Source: Medicago truncatula (lineage: Eukaryota > Streptophyta > Magnoliopsida > Fabales > Fabaceae). From it: a stretch of DNA of 64,000 nt. The translations under genes were made by a program, and so were the position numbers. The notes beneath the pieces are model-generated. The model made no database searches, had not been told where the DNA came from, and saw only the letters and a program-made list of their open reading frames with translations. The stretch lies in contig NC_053043.1 of the NCBI RefSeq assembly GCF_003473485.1, positions 31,906,576 through 31,970,575 on the forward strand. Reading direction: 5' to 3'. Positions 59,208 to 64,000 of the stretch are shown piece after piece (positions within the stretch are counted from its first letter, which is position 1; every line of letters starts with the position of its first letter).

Positions 59208-62200
59208 ATGCCTCCTTCACAACAAACACAACGTTATTGTGAGGAAGAAGAAATTGTTGGTGGAGATTTTAAGTGGGGGAACAAAAGAGGAATTGGTGTG
59301 AAAAACAAACATACACAGTTTTATGATTCTTTTGTTTATGATGGTGTTGAGTATTTTCTGTATGATTCTGTTTATTTTTACCACACCGATCATGTTGAAA
59401 CTTCCATTGGTAAGCTTGTCAAGATGTACGAGACTAGTCGTGCAAAGATGATAAGAGTTGTTTGGTTTTTTCGTCCTTCTGAAATTCGTAATTTTCATAG
59501 AGGTTATAAGCCTTGTTGGAATGAGCTGTTCTTGGCTTCTGGGAAGGGAAAGGGTCTTTTTAACATCAATCTGCTGGTAATTTTAATTCATTTTTATCTA
59601 TTTGTATCACTGACACTTTTGATTGAAGACAATACGTGTCAGTGTCTGGCCTGACACGCCACTAACAATGTGATTACATTCTATAATTTCATTTTCTCAA
59701 ATTAGTATTGGCATCGGTGTCTGTGTATGTGTTGGTGTTTCATATTCGATTTATTGCATCAATTTTCATGATATTAAAATATTGTATGCATGACTGCATG
59801 TGATCCTGTAGCATTGTTAAAATAGGGTCTCTTTGGATTGACTCATTTGAGCTTATCTTCTGACATAAGCATTTGTGAGAACTTCTGAAAACAAGTAAAC
59901 AACTTACCACATGTTCATAATGGTATGTGAATAAGTTGTTTTCAACTTATTTTCACAACCTCTCCAAGATAACTTATGAAACAACTTATAGCTGATACGA
60001 GAGCAATATGACTTTATTTTATCTTTTGTTATGGAAATAGCTTGCAATAAGAACTTACATATGATAAGAGTTTATCTTGTAGTTGCAAAGTAAGTTGTTT
60101 ATCCAGCCAGACATAGCCTTAGTTGAATTTGGTGTCTGAATGTTGCTGGTGAAAATGAAAATAGACTGAATGCATATAATGAGAGAGATATATCTTTGGA
60201 TGCCATCTACATTATAGACTGAATGCATATAATGAAAATAAGAGTTTATGCTTTAGTTGCAAAATAAGTTGTTCATCCAAACCTAGCCTTAGTTGAATGT
60301 GGGGTTTGAATGTTTGTGGTGAAAATGAAAATAGACGGAATGCATATAATGTTTGTGGTGAATACTAGTTTAACTTGGTATGTTGAAAATGGTTCTTGTG
60401 CAACCTTTTGGCATTAACTGAAATTGTTATTCCACAAAATGATTTGGTTAGTCATAATGTAATTATATTCATCATTAAAAGCTATTTTTATGACATGGTG
60501 AACTGAACATCAGCTCAACAATTTGTATTCTTGGTAGCTAATAAAGTAAGGATTATGAGGATACCGAGATTGAGAGAGGCGTACGAATAAAAGCAGGTGT
60601 ATTTGCCTGCATTCTGAAGATACTAGACTCCCTTTTGAAGATTGTGATGATTACAAAATCTGGTTTTTTTCCTTTTATAAATCATGTACTATGTTATCTT
60701 ATTGAAGATATACATAAGTTCTTTTTGGAATTCATTTAGATTGTTGGATTAGCATGTTTAGTAAATTGGCGTAAATTGAGTTTTAGCTAACAAATTTTGA
60801 ATATCTTCCTTTGTGAAATTCAGACATTATCATTCTGAATCGTAGCTTTGTAGTGTGTAAAATTTGATATAGCTGAAAAGTGAGTTTGTCATTTCACACA
60901 AAGTTAGATTGATGGTGCTATTTCGTCCATTCAAAATCTATTTTCAGGAATCGATTCTTGGAAAATGCAATGTTGTTTGCACCTCAGAGGATAGGAGAAA
61001 TCCCAAACCATCTGAAACAGAGTTAAAGAGAGCAGATTTCCTTTTCAAATGTACTTTTGATGTTGATAGGTGTGTAATCGATGATAAGTTTCCTGATAAG
61101 ATTGATGGAGCTGAAGGTAAGTTATCCATCTCTTGTATATCTTTGTCTTCTATCTTCATTGATTAAATTGGACACACCACATATAGTAACTATTTGAACT
61201 GTTCATACTGTACATTTGCTTGATTTTTTAAAATATGGAAGTATGTCGTTGCTATTAAATATCATTCCTGATTACATTAGTTCATTGTCTTGGTGTTCTG
61301 CAGTGGAGCTGTTCTTTAATAAGAAGGGGGCTAAAAAGACCGGCAATAATCTACATCTTGAGACAAATAAAATGCCTCAGCAGATAAAAAAGACAAAGAT
61401 AAAGATGAAAACTTATGAGAATATTAAAGATGAGGTTAAGACTAAGACTGCTCCTTCTGATATCTTGCGTTGTAAAGTTGAAGATAAAGATGAATTGAGA
61501 ACTTCTGAAAATGTCTCGCTAAAGATAAAGATGACAACTTCTGGGAATTTAAAAGATGAAGTTAAAGATGAGGTTAAGACTAAGAGTAAGACTGCTCCTT
61601 CTGATATCATGCGTTGGAATGGTGAAAATAAAGATAAAGATGAATTGAGAACTTCTGAGAATGTCTCGCCAATGAAATTATTAGATTCTTATCCATTTAA
61701 AAAGATGAAGATCGTAGAAGAGAAGTCAACCATTGGTCATAGCAGCAACTCCCAAATGAAAGATGAATTTGATGAGAAGGAAGAATTTAGACATGATGAA
61801 AGTGTCAAACCAACCAGGAAAGTTACTGAGGTGACTGAAAGGCCTAATGCTGTAAGTTTCTAAAAATCATAATGGTAATCATAGTTTTGATTTCTTTCTT
61901 TTTCTGACTGTTTTTACTGCTTTCTTGAAAAAATAATCCAAGTTTAGGAGCTAAACTTCCATTTGTCCAAATTTTGAGACCAATCATAGACTTTATTGAG
62001 ATAGGTAAACAAAGGACCGCCCTGAGAACCTTACATGAGATGCAGCATACAACTATCCATTGTACTGTGCTCTCCAAGTGTGCTTGTTTCCCTTCTTCCT
62101 TACCATGACAAGATTAAAACAAATAAGAAAATTTTATGAAAATAAAATCTTATTAATTTTTATTTTTGAACAAATCAAAAAAAATCTTATTAATAGAGGT

Positions 62201-64000
62201 TCCATTGATAAGGTGAATGAATCGGATACATTATAGTTTATCTGCTTGTTTTGATGTGCTTAGACGTTCAACAGAGCAAATATTTTTAACATATGAAAGT
62301 TTAATCATCATTATATGTTCATGATTACAAAATGTCCTTTCTTCACTTGATAGTTGGCACCAATGATTTAACTTTACAACATGAATTTTGAAGCAAGATA
62401 AAAAGATTGGGAATGTTGGTGGTAACAAAAACAAAATTCACAATTATAACTTGTAAATGTGGTTTTGTGTGTGTGTGTGTGTGTGACTCCAGTCACTGCT
62501 CTAATCCTTTGCTGACCCCCATATTTATTGTTGCAGGAGAAAAGAAAGTGGTTTAAGAAAATGGTTAGTTTTTATTTCTTTACCTCTATTAAGGATTCTT
62601 TGTTCAGGTTTTGAGCAACAGCTTGATTTACTAGTAAATAGTTTATTTTTGTTTGCTACTTAGAATGTCTGGTATATTAACCTTTATGAGAAATTGGTTT
62701 TCCACGTGAAACGATTGAATCACACTTTTATTTAGTAATTAGTTATTCAATTAAATTCTTAATAAGATACTTTTAATTTTAAGCGGTTTGTCTACATCCT
62801 TGTGGTATTGATTGTAAATTTACCAAGTTATATAGAGGAATAAACTCAGTTGTAAATATCACCAAATGACAATTGCATGCAACCACTTTACAATCTTTTT
62901 GGCTTGTATGCCATGAATGAATATGACCTAGGATAGTTTAAAATCTTTCTGGCTTGTATGCCATGAATGAATATGACCTAGGTTTGTTTAAAATTAGCCC
63001 AGTTAACCCTATTTGGATTTCAAAAATCAGTAAGGAATTCTGTGTCTGTACTGCAAATAAAAAAGAGTATTGCATAATAAAACAGAATGAAGTTTCATGT
63101 TCAATGAATATTAATTGTACAGATTTCTATTCTTATCCGTGCTTCCAATCATATTTTCTCATAGTAGAATGTTTGTATATGTATAATAATTTTCTTTGTA
63201 GCCTTGGGAAGAAAGACTACAGACAGCTCAAGAGTTGGGTACCCTGGTTTTACTGAGTAATCTGGATCCATCCTACACGTCGTTTGAAGTTGAGGTATCT
63301 AGGATCCAACTTTTCCTCCCATTCTAATATAGTTTTGGAAGTACCTTTGATGCAATAGAGTTTGAAAAATGTTGTGTGGGATTGTGTCGTGTGGATTCAT
63401 AATCGTGTAACTGAAACATAAATGGATATGATGGATGTACCCATCTGTTGAGAGATGAATTACTTCACCCTAGTACTCTCTCCACTCTTTATTATGTTTG
63501 TTCGTTTAATATATTTACCCCTATAATTATTAATGTAATAAGAGAGAAAATGTATTTATGTTTTTCAATGGTAGATTAAATAGTGACATTTTTGTAATGA
63601 AATCTTTAAAGCATTTGGAATTTTGTAAAAGGGACAAAAAAAGCAGTAAAAAGGAGTCTTATTAACAGAGACGGAGGGAGTCAGGAGTTTGGGTTCAGAT
63701 TTTAATTTAATGTTGTCTCCATGTCTAATTGTTTTGTTTCTTATTTACTTTTCTTCACTTGTTGAGGACCTTGTTTGGCATGCACTCAAAGAAAAGGTTG
63801 AGGCAAGAATGATAGAATTGAGCCCGACGTCCAATACATACTATGGTACTTACAGATTCATTTTTATTAACAGCAAACTATTTATTGTTTCATTTTTATT
63901 GCTGGTCTTTCATTGTTATGATGGAAAACATGAAATTCACCGCTAATGGTGATTTTCTGTTGTTAGATCATCAATTGATTTTGTTTGCTCATCCACCTAC
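59208..64000 (+). CDS. BAH and RRM domain protein, ASI1/IBM2/SG1-like (partial, runs off the right edge)
   Basis: Visible exons: 59208-59576, 60948-61116, 61304-61851, 62537-62563 (a 27-nt microexon), 63202-63294 and 63767-63845, phases 0, 1, 0, 0, 0, 1, giving about 428 residues. Start at MPPSQQTQRYCEEEE. The BAH domain spans roughly residues 20-185 (DSVYFYHTD, IRVVWFFRPSEIRNFHRG, NELFLASGKGKGLFNINLLE, SILGKCNVVC). A charged linker follows with a duplicated block (residues about 211-251 and 252-300, both starting KIKM and ending LRTSENVS). The last exons open the RRM (GTLVLLSNLDPSYTSFEVED, then VEARMIELSP). In Arabidopsis ASI1/IBM2 binds intronic heterochromatin with AIPP1 and EDM2 and promotes full-length transcripts. 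Nuclear. The rest of the RRM lies past 64000. Confidence 0.88.
60067..60352. repeat. Imperfect tandem duplication in intron 1 of the BAH-RRM gene
   Basis: Two copies of a block of about 115 bp: the first at about 60067-60180 and the second at about 60239-60352, both containing AGTTTAT, AGTTGCAAA(G/A)TAAGTTG, CATAGCCTTAG or its variant and ATGCATATAATG. The first copy is the right end of what looks like a degraded Tourist-like element that starts near 59825 (GGGTCTCTTTGGATTG). Confidence 0.6.
62892..62990. repeat. 49-bp tandem duplication in an intron of the BAH-RRM gene
   Basis: Two nearly identical direct copies (GGCTTGTATGCCATGAATGA, then ATATGACCTAGG) starting at about 62892 and 62941, between the microexon and the next exon. 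Confidence 0.85.
63476..63680. mobile_element. Stowaway-like MITE, copy 4, in the last visible intron
   Basis: Ends CTCTCTCCACTCTTTATTAT and, at the right, TCTTATTAACAGAGACGGAG then GGAG; TA is on the left, the right flank has changed. About 205 bp. It lies 180 bp after exon 5 and 86 bp before exon 6 of the BAH-RRM gene. Confidence 0.7.

Overview
This is a piece of a plant nuclear genome. It is AT-rich, has GT-AG introns and long gene-poor stretches full of transposon debris, and carries plant-specific families (CC-NBS-LRR, B3, Vps62/DUF946, BAH-RRM). The LINE, SINE and MITE types resemble those of cool-season legumes, and Medicago truncatula or a close relative is my best guess. That species call rests on pattern recognition, not on a search.

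Layout. 1-3050: a four-exon HAD phosphatase of the PHOSPHO1/PS2 type (minus). 3051-10940: intergenic, with two LINE 3' ends, diverged AT-rich repeats, a small inverted-repeat element, a 168-bp tandem duplication, a Stowaway-like MITE and an 879-bp Tourist/Harbinger-like element. 10944-11422: a small single-domain B3 gene. 11687-44058: five Vps62/DUF946 paralogues (four minus, one plus), interrupted by a CC-NBS-LRR pseudogene at 15198-17688. 44059-57821: a nested transposon block in which a Copia element sits inside a solo LTR, which itself sits in a heparanase-like (GH79) pseudogene, followed by a Mutator-like foldback element and a 5'-truncated LINE. 59208 to the right edge: the 5' part of a BAH-RRM gene related to Arabidopsis ASI1/IBM2.

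The most interesting feature is the Vps62 cluster. The first copy (11687-13535) and the plus-strand copy (42109-44058) have two exons, the first coding a short basic N-terminus. The three middle copies have three exons. Their extra first exon codes a hydrophobic signal-peptide-like segment of 33 to 35 residues and joins in phase to an exon homologous to the old first exon. All intron phases agree (1, 1), so a subgroup of a normally soluble family appears to have gained an ER-targeting exon before it was tandemly duplicated. Promoter sequence was copied with two of the three; the third has a 4.6-kb transposon-filled first intron and no recognisable copy of the shared TATA region.

The transposon layers give a relative history. 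The GH79 gene decayed, a 2.55-kb LTR landed in it (5-bp target duplication) and the LTR lacks its internal part, and later a Copia element inserted into that LTR. The Copia LTRs differ at only about two positions in 330, yet its coding region has several stops and frameshifts, which suggests mobilisation in trans.
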